A stretch of 64,000 nucleotides of DNA from Annona cherimola (taxonomy: Eukaryota; Streptophyta; Magnoliopsida; Magnoliales; Annonaceae): contig CM059972.1 in NCBI GenBank assembly GCA_030490835.1, forward strand, positions 40,899,452 to 40,963,451, given 5' to 3'. The position numbers and the translations under genes were made by a program. Below are positions 45,135 through 54,580 of the stretch, piece by piece (position 1 is the stretch's first letter; each line of letters starts with the position of its first letter). The notes under the pieces were generated by a model. The model ran no database searches, was not told the origin of the DNA, and saw only the letters and a list, made by a program, of their open reading frames with translations.

Positions 45135-46670
45135 CTTTACAATTAACATTATTCATCATACAAGCGACAATACACTTGTAATACATTTCATATTTCATTT
45201 ATAGCATCTCATCATACTTTTCTACAGTAAACGTCTCTTTGACTAAATCATCACATTTTACATTCATACATCCATACATTTAATCATTGAATCATATAGA
45301 ACTTAAAATTCTAATTAAGTTCACATACACATTAACATACATTAGCATATTCATGCTTTCCTATTCCTTATAGCCTACCTGGCTATCATCTCGTGCCTTA
45401 CTTCATTGCTTAGATTTGCATTTCCTTGAGTTTCCCGGTACCTGTTTAAGGTTTGGAAAAAGAAAATGTGAATGACAACTCAGTAAGAAAGCATTTTATC
45501 TTTTAGGGCAAGACTTCCTTGAAACCTTTTTCATAAACATATTGAACACCTTTTTACTTGAGGACATCCATATGTCCTAAAATATTGTCATAAAATCCCT
45601 TATTCATAAGGACAGTTCCATGTCCTTGAACATTCTCATAAAACATCATTCTTAAAATCATTCACAAGCCACGTTAAGGCTTGTTAAGCCAAAACATATG
45701 CGTTTCACCCCCTTTAACTAATTTTCTTGGGTTTTTGTATGAACATTTCTAATGTTCCAAAATGTATACATAAAACGATCCAAAAAAATTTCTTCTTAAA
45801 TCCTTTAGCCAGAAGGACATCTTCATGTCCTAAAACATCATTCACATAAGCCTTTTCAGCAAAGGACATTTTTATGTCCAAAAATAATTTTTTCATCATA
45901 AAATTCCTTTAGCTAAGAGACATTTGATGTCTCAAAACATTTTTTGCATGACTTTCTTGACAATGGACATTCATATGTCCTAAAACACATTCCATTAAAA
46001 TACTTGAGCATTGGACATTCTCATGTCCATAAACATTTACCATTTAATCCTTTGGAAATGGACATTCTTATGTCCAAAACCAATTTTCACATAAATCCTT
46101 TTCATAATCCCTGTCTTGGGGCTTGTTTATAGCAAACAAGGCAAATAAAATACATAAACCATTTTCATAAATGCATTTGTATAAAAATATTTCCTTTCAT
46201 CCTTGTTATTTACACTTTTGTGTAAAACACCCTTTCTTTTAGGGTAACCATTTCATAAAAATTCTTTTAGGATAGCTTTCATAAAACGTACTTTCATGTC
46301 CTAATCTTTGGGTTTTTCAAAAGCAAAACATAAGCAAACGCATTTCTCTCCATCCAGTAGCGACACGTAGCAAGTGATCATGCAACCTTTTGGAAGAGAA
46401 TCCTTAATAGCATGCTAGCCAGACGGTTGTTCCTTTATCATGCTTCCATCTCAGGGAGGGCGCCGCTGGCACTCCTGTCATCCTTTAGCGACTTGACCTT
46501 ATGTAGAGTGGGCCCAGGTCATCCTAACCGTGCTCTACAACTGGCCTATTCCTTGTACTAGTGTACCATACATCATCCTGACAGACCGTAGTCCGTTTGG
46601 TTTAAAGTATTACAGACCACAACCCGTACCCTTTAAAACCGGGATCACAGACCTCAGTCTGTATTCATAA
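45135..46670 (-). repeat. LTR-F, continued
   Basis: Collinear with LTR-G from about 60973 (tttctttacaat, catacaagcg) to about 62530. It includes an acceptor-like site (plus-strand 45440-45460), a damaged GATCACTTGCTACGTGTC palindrome (plus-strand near 46362-46379) and the palindrome array. It breaks off near 46670, where ATH2 sequence starts; the LTR start is missing. Confidence 0.8.
45562..46075 (-). repeat. Palindrome array of LTR-F
   Basis: Units lie at 45562-45577, 45610-45625 (imperfect), 45741-45757 (GAACAT ttcta ATGTTC), 45815-45830, 45864-45879, 45917-45933 (GAGACAT ttg ATGTCTC), 45965-45980, 46013-46028 and 46060-46075. All but the noted ones have GGACAT-N4-ATGTCC. Spacing is mostly about 50 bp. 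Confidence 0.85.
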
Positions 46671-47600
46671 CTTAAACCAACCAATCGCCACAAACCAATC
46701 AACACGCCAATCAAGCCAATCAATCCAATCCAACACAATTCACAAGCAATCAACAAGCCAATCTTCACAAACCAATCGACAAGCAATTACCAAGCAAATC
46801 AAGCCAAAACAATCTCCAATCTGCCGCCCAATCCACAAAATTTGACCAATCCAATCTAATTCTCCACTCAAACAATCACAACAACACTTCAAAGCAATGA
46901 CAATGATCAAAGATGGAAAATTTTTTTTACCCTCGGAAGCTTGGCACTTTGGAATTTGTAGGGGGGCTGCTTCTGAACTGGCAACGGGGAACGGGGTCAC
47001 GGCGCCTAGGCACCGATTTGCTGACAGCGGTTTTCCGGCACCAGACGAAGAAATGAAGATGGAATAGCTCAAAATGGAGCCCGAATCAAGGGGGAAATGA
47101 TGGAAAGGCTAGAATAGGTGTGGGGCTAAGGATTTGGTGATGAAAAACCGGACTTTGGATGGATTTGAGTGGATCTAAGGAAAGGGGGAAAAAGGGAAAT
47201 GAAATGGAAAACGGAATGGGTAGAATGGGATGATGATTCCTTGATGAAATATGGTTAGATTTGAGTTGAAATGACTTGGAATCAATGGAAGACCAATTGG
47301 GGATGAGAAAACGGGGTTTTCGGGGCCGGGGCGTGGCGGTTTAGGGTTCTAAACCCTAACCCCGAGCTTTATAAGGCGTCCGGGTCGCGTTGTCCACGAC
47401 CCAGCGCCGGGGCGCCGGTTCGTGCCTCCGTGTTCTTCGAGATCTTCATCATGGCGCCTAGGCACCGATGCCTTTCAGCAATTTTTTTGAAAATTTTCTC
47501 CTGGTTGCTTCCAAGCATGATCTTTGTGAAATTATGCTCCAAATTATTTTCTGAAAATAAAAATAAAATAAAAACAAAAACAAAAATCAAAATGAAAATG
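46671..47600 (-). other. Unassigned segment between LTR-F and the ATH2 ORF
   Basis: No ORF or LTR end is evident. 46675-46810 is a loose repeat of caatcaa/aagccaatc words. Two copies of GGCGCCTAGGCACCGAT (47001-47017 and 47453-47469) resemble the GGCGCCTAGGCGCC of the ATH2 LTR. On the - strand, TTATAAAG (47375-47368) is followed by AGGGTTTAGAACCCTAAACC. Probably the 3' region of ATH2 or a fragment of another LTR; ATH2 has no visible 3' LTR. Confidence 0.4.
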
Positions 47601-47603
47601 AGT

Positions 47604-47621
47604 AATGGGTTGCCTCCCATT
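47604..47621 (-). other. Post-ORF hairpin 2 (ATH2)
   Basis: On the - strand, AATGGG AGGCAA CCCATT: same loop as ATH1, with two different but still paired positions in the stem. Confidence 0.75.
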
Positions 47622-47634
47622 CAGCGCTAAGTTT

Positions 47635-47654
47635 AACGTCCTCAGTCCGACGTT
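47635..47654 (-). other. Post-ORF hairpin 1 (ATH2)
   Basis: On the - strand, AACGTC, loop GGACTGAG, GACGTT, about 10 bases after the ORF stop as in ATH1. Confidence 0.65.
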
Positions 47655-47663
47655 TCATAATGA

Positions 47664-48530
47664 TTACCCGATTCCTACTCTATCGAACTTCCTTCCATTC
47701 AGCGTATGCACTAGAAGTTCAGATCTCTTCCTAGTCTCTTCAAATGAATCAGTTAGGCTCTTTTCTTGAATTTCATAGAGACTATAGAAGAGTTGCTCCT
47801 CAAGGTCTTGAATTAATGATGACTTCAAGGAGTTGATTTCTAAGGCTATGCATTGATCACTTAAGTATTGCTGCACCTGAATTTCAGGAAGACTAATTAG
47901 AGGCATGTTGATATGATAATTTTCAACTTTCTCCACTATATCAACCTCTATTTCTTCATCAATTTCTTCTTCCAGTTCCTAGCTTTCCATTGGCTCGGCC
48001 AATTGTTCAAGTACGAATTGAGGGGCAAATTGTTCTGCTATATAAATAGATACTTCTTTGATGCTTGTAGTGATTTGACAGCCTTCATCCAACATAGTCT
48101 CCTTTGAGTCATCCTCAATATCAATTGAAGAAAACTCTTGATGCCTACTTTGGATTGCCGTAGTTAACTGCTCCACCTACTTTTGCATGTTCATGTTAAA
48201 CTCCATTTGGCTATTCGTGAATTGCATAAACATGTCCTCCAAAGATGATTTGCTTTCAGGTGGTGATGACTCCCCTGCTTGATATGCTTGAAATCCCGTC
48301 GTCATCATATTCTCTGATTCCGGGTCTCCATAGTTGTCCTGTGCATCATTAGAATGATCAAGATAGCTCACAGATGCTGAGTAATACATGCATTGAATTG
48401 ACAAATGTCCCTCGGCTCTGCACAAATCGCAGGAAGTTGAATAAGAATTGTCCATAGCATGCATTTGTTTGTCAACACCCGCAAATTGAGCTGGAGGCAC
48501 CTAGATATTGTCATATTCATGGAAACCCAT
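47664..48530 (-). pseudogene. ATH2 ORF with Cys-His motif, three amber stops
   Basis: One frame from ATG 48530 to TAA 47666-47664 (about 288 codons), interrupted only by TAG at 48503-48501, 48179-48177 and 47981-47979. All three fit CAG (Gln) to TAG changes. Near the N-terminus is CDLCRAEGHLSIQC (C-X2-C-X4-H-X4-C), a zinc-knuckle spacing like that of Athila gag C-termini. The rest is acidic and Glu/Gln-rich. It ends KFDRVGIG, like ATH1 ORF2. Probably a shortened gag-derived protein; the exact role is unknown. Confidence 0.6.
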
Positions 48531-48722
48531 TGTACTTAGCATTGAAAATTCTGCATTTAGTCAGTGGTAAGCATTTGAAGCCATTGAAAATTGCAATAAA
48601 CAGACCCCTAAAATAAAATTTTATCAAAAGAAAAAAATTGAAAAGAAGAAAACATAAAATGAAATATAATTAAAGAATTGTACAAGAAAACAATAAAACT
48701 AACAATAATTAGTTAAGCCAAT

Positions 48723-48740
48723 TCCCTGGCAATGACGCCA
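48723..48740 (-). other. Primer binding site, tRNA-Asp type (ATH2)
   Basis: On the - strand, TGGCGTCATTGCCAGGGA, close to the tRNA-Asp complement with three changes, 7 bases after the LTR end. Confidence 0.65.
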
Positions 48741-49731
48741 AAAACTTGACGAGCTGCGTATATGTCAATTAAAATGCTCGCTATTTATGCAAGTATACGT
48801 GTCGTGTCAAGTAATAAAGAGTGAGTAGAGTATCGTTCCCATGAGGAATTGTTAACCGGAATTATTAATTAGTTTAATTGCTTTCGGTGGGTAGAAAATT
48901 CTGAATTTGTGGATTTGAACTGAAGCTAAAAAATGCAATAAGAAATCCTAGTAGAGTTCACGGAACTACTGGATACTAAAAAATGGGGTTACTAATCGGG
49001 GATGACAGATGATAGCTCAGAATCCTTGAATCTAAACTATATCGCATTGGTTCTTTTAATTGGATTGTGTATGAATTTACTAGCCCAAGTTCAATAATCT
49101 CTATATATGTCTTCTAACACTATATAAAGCTAATTACACCCTATTTAATTGCTACATTCTCATGCCATTAAATAAAGTGAAATTGATAAGTACATAACCT
49201 GTTTAGTGACTACACATGGTTTAACGGTATATTCCTATCCGTTAAACAACTCCCCTTACAAAGAGAAAACCTATGCCCTGCACATAGATCTAGCAGAGAT
49301 TTTCCTCTGCCAAGGATAAATCAAGCAATTAAATCATCTTACAAAGTAGCTAATCTTGTAAAAAGTATTAAAACCACACATGCGAGGGTAAATCATACAC
49401 AATCATATATAAAATCAAATATTCATTCCTTAATTTCAAAGAACCAAGACAATATAGTTTAGAGTTCAATTCATCCTAACTATCCATCTAATGGAGATTT
49501 AGTTCAAAGACATGATCATAACATCCATTACATCCATATTGAAAGTATCCATAAAAACAAAGAAAGAAAAGTAGAAAGAATAAGAGAAAACTAGTTTTCC
49601 GGCGGCTTTCACCAACGGAGTTGAATCCTCTCTTCAATCTGTGCTTTGATCGTGTTTTCGTCTTTCTCTTCTGTGTAATTCCGTTTATGGGCTCTCTCCT
49701 CGGCTATTCTCGCACGCAAACCCCTAGGATC

Positions 49732-49739
49732 TATTTATA
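49732..49739 (-). promoter_or_regulatory. TATA box of ATH2 LTR
   Basis: On the - strand, CACTCTATAAATAGATCC. CACTCTATAAA also surrounds the ATH1 TATA box. Confidence 0.6.
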
Positions 49740-50305
49740 GAGTGATAATGTGCAGCACACGCACTGTAATTTGTGCCTATGGATGTGTATTGGCGCCTCG
49801 GCCCCAACTCTCTGTGTGCTGGGCAACTTGGAACTTTTTTGCAAACCCTAGGAGTTCATGCCTTGGCGCTTAGGCGCCAACTCCCTAGAAGCTATTATGT
49901 TTGCTGACCTCGAAACCCTTCTGAATTTGACTGTAAGTTGATGAAGTGGCGCCTAGGCGCCCCTGGATGGTGCTTGGGCGCTGGAAGAAATTTGCTTGCC
50001 GAATTGTGTTGGAGTCTTGGAAATCCTGACAAGGGCATGTAGGGTGGCACCTGGGCACCATCCACCTGTCTCGTGACTTGGTCTCGATCTGCATTCCACT
50101 CGCCCGCATACCTTTGTATGGCCCGTCCTTCTTGCAAAAGATGGAAAAACTAAGTAAATGGACTAAAAATGCTTAATTAATGCTGAAAATGCATAAAAAC
50201 TAAATAATGCTCCTAGAATGCAAAGTGAGTGAAAATTAAGCTAAATGGATGCAAACTAACCCTAATCTTTCGGACTAACACACAAATATAATCTGAAATG
50301 GGTCA

Positions 50306-50333
50306 TGATAACTCGCAAAAATACGAGTTATCA
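50306..50333 (-). other. Terminal inverted repeat at the ATH2 LTR start
   Basis: TGATAACTCG and CGAGTTATCA (10-bp perfect arms) around an 8-base A/T-rich loop, forming the first 28 bases of the LTR. Confidence 0.8.
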
Positions 50334-50717
50334 GGATCCGTTGCATCTTTGATTCTATCTTCATTTTAGTTCTTAAGTGATCAAGTCTAATTGCTAAGTC
50401 GATTTCATGTGGGACTTCACCCAAATTGCACATCGGAGACAACTTGGGTTGCAACTTAACCCAAGTTGCATGTGAAGTTGACTTCGATTGCGACTTTGCT
50501 TATCACTTGTCCATAATTTGAGTTCTACCTCCAAAATGCTATTCAAAGTCAATCTCGGAGTCAACTTGACTTTGTTACTTGATTTGTAATGCTTTGTTTT
50601 TGAAAAAATCTAACTTAAAACATGCACGAAAAAAGTTAGTACATTTAATATCTCAAATTTGGGTTATGAATCACCAAAACATGGATTGTATTTAATTTAC
50701 TAATTGAGTTCACAACA
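50334..50717 (-). repeat. COP2 3' LTR, 5' portion
   Basis: On the - strand it starts TGTTGTGAACTC after a purine tract. It contains ACAATCCATGTTTTGGTGAT, matching the COP1 LTR start region (aaatccatgttttgatgatt), and decayed AAGTCG/CGACTT-type words (50390-50560). It is cut by ATH2 at 50333. Confidence 0.7.
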
Positions 50718-50731
50718 ATCTCCCCATTTTT
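50718..50731 (-). other. Polypurine tract of COP2
   Basis: On the - strand, AAAAATGGGGAGAT directly before TGTTG. Upstream is TTTTGTCAATCATC, the context common in SIRE-type Copia elements. Confidence 0.65.
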
Positions 50732-51229
50732 GATGATTGACAAAACCTAGTTTGAGAGTTAACCTTTCTTTTTTTGTTAAACATTTAACTTGCCATAGAA
50801 ACCAATTTCATATTTTGAATTATTGGTTGCATATATACATACGTCATGCCAAGCACTACTTTAATCCAAACTGTAGATGAATAAGTATCATAATAAATAA
50901 TAGATGACACCATAGAAGATAAACATTTTCATTCATTCAATTTTACTTTCATTACAAATTATCTTCCAACCAAATATGCAAAGTACCCTAGATACATGCT
51001 ATCTAACCCAAAATTTCACATGTAACTCTCAAATCTCACCCCCTTTTTGCCAAACATTAAAAATGATACAAAGGAAACTTCAAAGCCATTTGGGATTTGT
51101 AGGAAAGGAAAGGGGACACATCATAGAAAATTTAAACTGGAGAGATATGATCACAAGAGAGTGAATCTTAATGGGAAGTAGAATCATAGGGGGTAAAATG
51201 GTGGATTGAATTTGCGTTGGACAATTGGT
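50732..51229 (-). other. COP2 3' untranslated region
   Basis: AT-rich with no ORF of note. A second GGCAAAAAGGGGGTGAG tract on the - strand (plus-strand 51034-51055) resembles the purine-rich signals near SIRE 3' LTRs. Confidence 0.45.
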
Positions 51230-51850
51230 TCAGCCAGAATGGATTCTCTCCTAATATGGTTCCAAGTCAGGGAGACTTGGAATAGGATGACTCCTCCTAG
51301 ATCCGGTTGCAAGATGATATTTGATCCTAGATATTTTTGCTTCAAGGTGGGCTTGCTTGGCATGCATCTGGGTCATTGAGGAATAGAAAGTGCCTAATTC
51401 TTAGAAGATCCTAGATTCTAATCCTTGTAAATGATTGAGAATGGTAGAGACGTCAAGATGAGGAGTTTAGGTAGGTCTTGGAGTTGCAAGGAAACCTTGG
51501 GATGAGTGGGATACATGAGATAATGGAGATTGAGGCCATAATGACAGATGAGGAGATAAACGAAAATGGTCATGACGAGCAGAATGAGCAGTGGGCTCAC
51601 CCTTCAATGGTGCGTCCTCTCTCATAGGCTCTTATGGAAAGCCTCTTCCCATCTTAGCTTGAACTTGAATGACCTGGAATGCTTCAATATCAATTTTCAT
51701 GTGTGTGAGCAATGCCTTATTGATAGCATTTGTAGGCTTTAGAACCTCCAAAGGTTTTCCATCTAAGTTTATCTCAAAGTTCTCAAGGATTTTGGTAATC
51801 CGAGTTCCATATGGTAATATTCCCCGTGGGATATTCTTCTTTAGCTCCAA
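51230..51850 (-). pseudogene. COP2 envelope-like / plant-transposon-protein ORF, decayed
   Basis: The open part 51632-51850 reads KKNIPRGILPYGTRITKILE, then a hydrophilic segment. This resembles the LPYGxLxTxxF-type core of the plant-specific domain found in the extra ORF after pol in SIRE/Maximus elements. After frameshifts, helical segments such as HLQGLE and MHAKQAHLEAKISRIK can be read to about 51280. The role of this protein is not settled. Assignment is by recall of the family and could be wrong. Confidence 0.45.
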
Positions 51851-51851
51851 C

Positions 51852-51911
51852 GCTCCTTATTAAATTCTTCCAAAAAATTTTGCCACGTCACCTCTTCCGG
51901 GTGTGGCATAG
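51852..51911 (-). pseudogene. gag: GYP5 gag, downstream piece
   Basis: On the - strand the piece from 51911 reads MPHPEEVTWQNFLEEFNKE, continuing the GYP5 gag frame that is cut at 60003. It matches GYP4 (MPHPEQVSWHEFLEEFNKEY). It ends where COP2 sequence begins, at about 51851. Confidence 0.75.
51907..51911. repeat. Target site duplication catag (left copy) of GYP4
   Basis: Matches 60003-60007 exactly and abuts the LTR start TGTGGAACC. Confidence 0.93.
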
Positions 51912-54433
51912 TGTGGAACCCTGACCGTATACGCGTCATTTCGACACTTGTAATTTTGAAGATTATTTTATGAATAAATAAAGATTCATGAACCTTATTA
52001 ATGGACATGTGTATTTGAGGTTGAAATAATGCAATTGAGAATTTAACCCCGTAAATAGAGCACGTGAATAGTAAACAGGGGTTAAGATATATGATTAAGA
52101 GTTAATCACTTGGATTAACTTAATCATAAAAGACGAAAAAGGAAGCTTCCCACTACAGGACAAAAATGTTTTTTTGGATTAAAATATGAATTTTCGGATT
52201 TTTAATTGATTTTTGAAGAAAATGAAAAAAATTCATATCTTGCAATCCGGACATCGGATCAAGATGAAATTTTGTATGGGTGGCCAAGATATGATGATGG
52301 ATATGATAAATGGTCCAAGATTAATCAAGGATCATGAATTAAGGGTCAAGATTAAATGTCATTTGAAAATGGAAAAAGTAACTTTACTTTTTCATTAATG
52401 GCGTTTGACTTTGATTAATTTTAATTAAATAAAATTAATGCAAAGCCTGCAATTGCTGCTGGAGCATGGACTTTTGGGGCATGATCCAATGACCCATGAT
52501 CATCCTCATCAAAGATCAATGGCTAAAATTAATTTAGCCTAAATTAATTAATTTTTAAAAAAAATAAAAAAATAAGTAAAAATAGGGCTGCAATAGGGCT
52601 GATGGAGCAGGACTAGGGGGGCTGCACAATGCTCCATGCACCTTTTAAAATTAGAAAAAAACACATTTGCAAATTTACACCTCAAGCAAGAGGGGGTAAA
52701 TTGCAAATATGTGAAAAATCAAAAAGTATAAATAGGGGGCAGGGGTGGACGTCCAAAGGCACTCCAATCTTGAGCAATTCAAGCATTCCCACCCCCAAAA
52801 CACGTTTTGGCCATAGAGAGAGAAGGAGAGAAGGAAGGAAAGAGAAAATGGGAAGGAAATGAGAAGTTCTCCACTTGAGGTAAGCAATTTCTTCTCAAAT
52901 TTATTTTGGATGTTAAGTAGGGTAAAATCAAGCTTAGATAATGCCTAATCATGAGAAAATAAGTATAGATATAATGTTTAAATGGAATTATGCCAAAACA
53001 TCAAAAATTTGGAGCGAAGATAGGGTATTTGAGAAGATAGCATATGATATGTGAAAATAATGCTCCAAAATCGATAAATGATGATTTGGTATGTATTATT
53101 ATGATAAATATGATGTTGGAATAATGATATATTAATTTCAAGATTTTTGGAATTAAGGATTATGCTTAAGTGAATTTATGTTGATTTTTAGTATGTGAAA
53201 AAAATGATTTTTTTGGCTAAGTAAATGATGATAAATTCAAAATGTATGAAATATCCAATGATATACTAGGCATAAGGTATTCCATGGTATTTTTTATTTT
53301 TGAAAAAAATATCAATTTTTTGGAACCCATGAACAGTAACCACGTCTCTGTGAACAGTAACTCGGATGAACATTGATCTGCTACAGTAATTTTGCTACAA
53401 TGATCTGCTACAGTAAACAGCGTGATTTTGAAGAAAATTTGAGATTAATATTTAAATATGATGATGAAAATTTTGAAGAACCTATGGATAAAAAATATCC
53501 ACATAAAGAAATAATGCCCAAATAATATAGAACATGCATGGGAAGCAGCTTGAATAGAAGAAATGAAAATATCATTTCTCCTTGAGTAGGAAAATGAAAA
53601 GAGAAGGTCGAAGACACCTCCTAAGAAGGTAAGCAAGTTATATGTTTTGCAAATTATTTCCAAAATGCTTGAAATTGTTTGCAAGTTGCTTTATGAAATT
53701 TATTTAAGGTTGGCCATACCTATAACTGCTTTACATGAACTGAAGTTCGTTTTGTGAAATTATTTATTAAATGCTTTTTATGAAATTGTTTATGATTTGA
53801 AAATATCATGCCGGCATGTGTATGAGAATGAGCATGAGCATGAGCAGGAGGAATAGGCCTTAGTCGAGGTAGTAAGCGGACCGGATGTCCCCCTCGCTAT
53901 TGCCAAGTCGCTTAATAGGCCCAGGCCGGCGGCGACCTCCCTGAAATGGGAGCATGTATGGGATGGGCGCCTAGCTAGCGTCGCATCCAAAGGAATGTCA
54001 TGAATGCTATGTATGCATTGCATTTGCATTTTATGAAATGCATGAAAATGATTGAAAAATTATGTATAGCTTGCTTACTGAGTATCATTACTCACCCATG
54101 CTTTTTCAACAACAGACAGGAAATGATGATGAAGGCAGCATGACAAGTGTTATGTAGTTTTTTATATAAATGATGTTTATGTAAACTTTATGTAAAGTCA
54201 ACGATGATAATTTTGAGATGGAAATGAATATTTCTGTTTTATGAAACAGTTTTGGGTTATAACTGTGATATGTGAAATATATTTCATGTTAGATGAATGA
54301 TGAAAATTTTCCATGTATTAATAAAAAAAAAGGGAATCCTGCCGTGTGATCAAGGCAACAATCCTGAGTCACGTTTACCAATCAAAACGATCCCGAAGTA
54401 AGGCTTCTAGGCACCTCGGTTCGGGGCGCCACA
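51912..54433 (+). repeat. GYP4 5' LTR (2522 bp)
   Basis: Starts TGTGGAACCCTG and ends GGGGCGCCACA. It has a TATA box at 52727-52734, donor-like GAGGTAAGC (52877-52885), GGTAAGCAAG (53628-53637), an acceptor-like CAACAGACAGG (54110-54120) and the 3' hairpin (about 54344-54372). A cluster of CTACAGTAA/GAACAGTAAC words lies at about 53330-53420. Confidence 0.92.
52727..52734 (+). promoter_or_regulatory. TATA box of GYP4 5' LTR
   Basis: TATAAATAGGGGGCAGG. The 3' LTR copy of this site is lost in the internal deletion. Confidence 0.6.
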
Positions 54434-54438
54434 GAAGT

Positions 54439-54450
54439 TGGTATCAGAGC
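54439..54450 (+). other. Primer binding site, tRNA-Met type (GYP4)
   Basis: TGGTATCAGAGC five bases after the LTR end; the next ATGGATTGGTAAATAG parallels GYP3. Confidence 0.9.
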
Positions 54451-54580
54451 ATGGATTGGTAAATAGGTAGAAAAGGAATGAAATGACTAAGCTAGATTAC
54501 ATGAAATCATGATTATGATTGATTTATTTATTATTGATAAATATTGATGTTATGTTAATAAATGTTTTATGAAGTTGAAA

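Larger units (their letters stand above)
46671..50333 (-). mobile_element. ATH2: Athila-like non-autonomous element, 3' end lost
   Basis: On the - strand: 5' LTR (50333 to 48748), tRNA-Asp-type primer site, leader, one decayed ORF, and the same post-ORF twin hairpin as ATH1. There is no RT or integrase and no 3' LTR. It abuts truncated LTR-F on the left and COP2 LTR sequence on the right. Confidence 0.75.
48748..50333 (-). repeat. ATH2 5' LTR (1586 bp)
   Basis: On the - strand it starts TGATAACTCG and ends AGCTCGTCA. It has a TATA box at 49732-49739 and several GC-rich palindromes, including GGCGCCTAGGCGCC at 49948-49961 and TTGGCGC-TTAG-GCGCCAA at 49863-49880. The flank beyond its start is ggatc. 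Confidence 0.75.

Noticed and set aside
45562..46075. CRISPR-like array
   Set aside because: The repeated units are short diverged palindromes in a plant LTR with similar spacers in all copies and no cas genes; a minisatellite of palindromes fits better.
46740..47072. 110-codon - strand ORF
   Set aside because: Its C-terminal half is the translation of the caatcaa-type repeat; no recognisable features.
47339..47364. Interstitial telomere repeat
   Set aside because: Only two imperfect telo-box units in opposite orientation, not a tandem array.
47369..47620. Small - strand ORF with a hydrophobic N-terminus
   Set aside because: It starts in the hairpin and A-rich 3' region after the ATH2 ORF and has no homologue in ATH1; likely chance.
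51418..51600. 60-codon - strand ORF with two hydrophobic stretches
   Set aside because: It lies out of frame with the decayed COP2 post-pol ORF, whose own frame gives the family-like helical sequence.
53408..53684. - strand ORFs in the GYP4 LTR, repeated at 58983-59259
   Set aside because: They are shadow frames in LTR sequence, duplicated because the LTR is duplicated.
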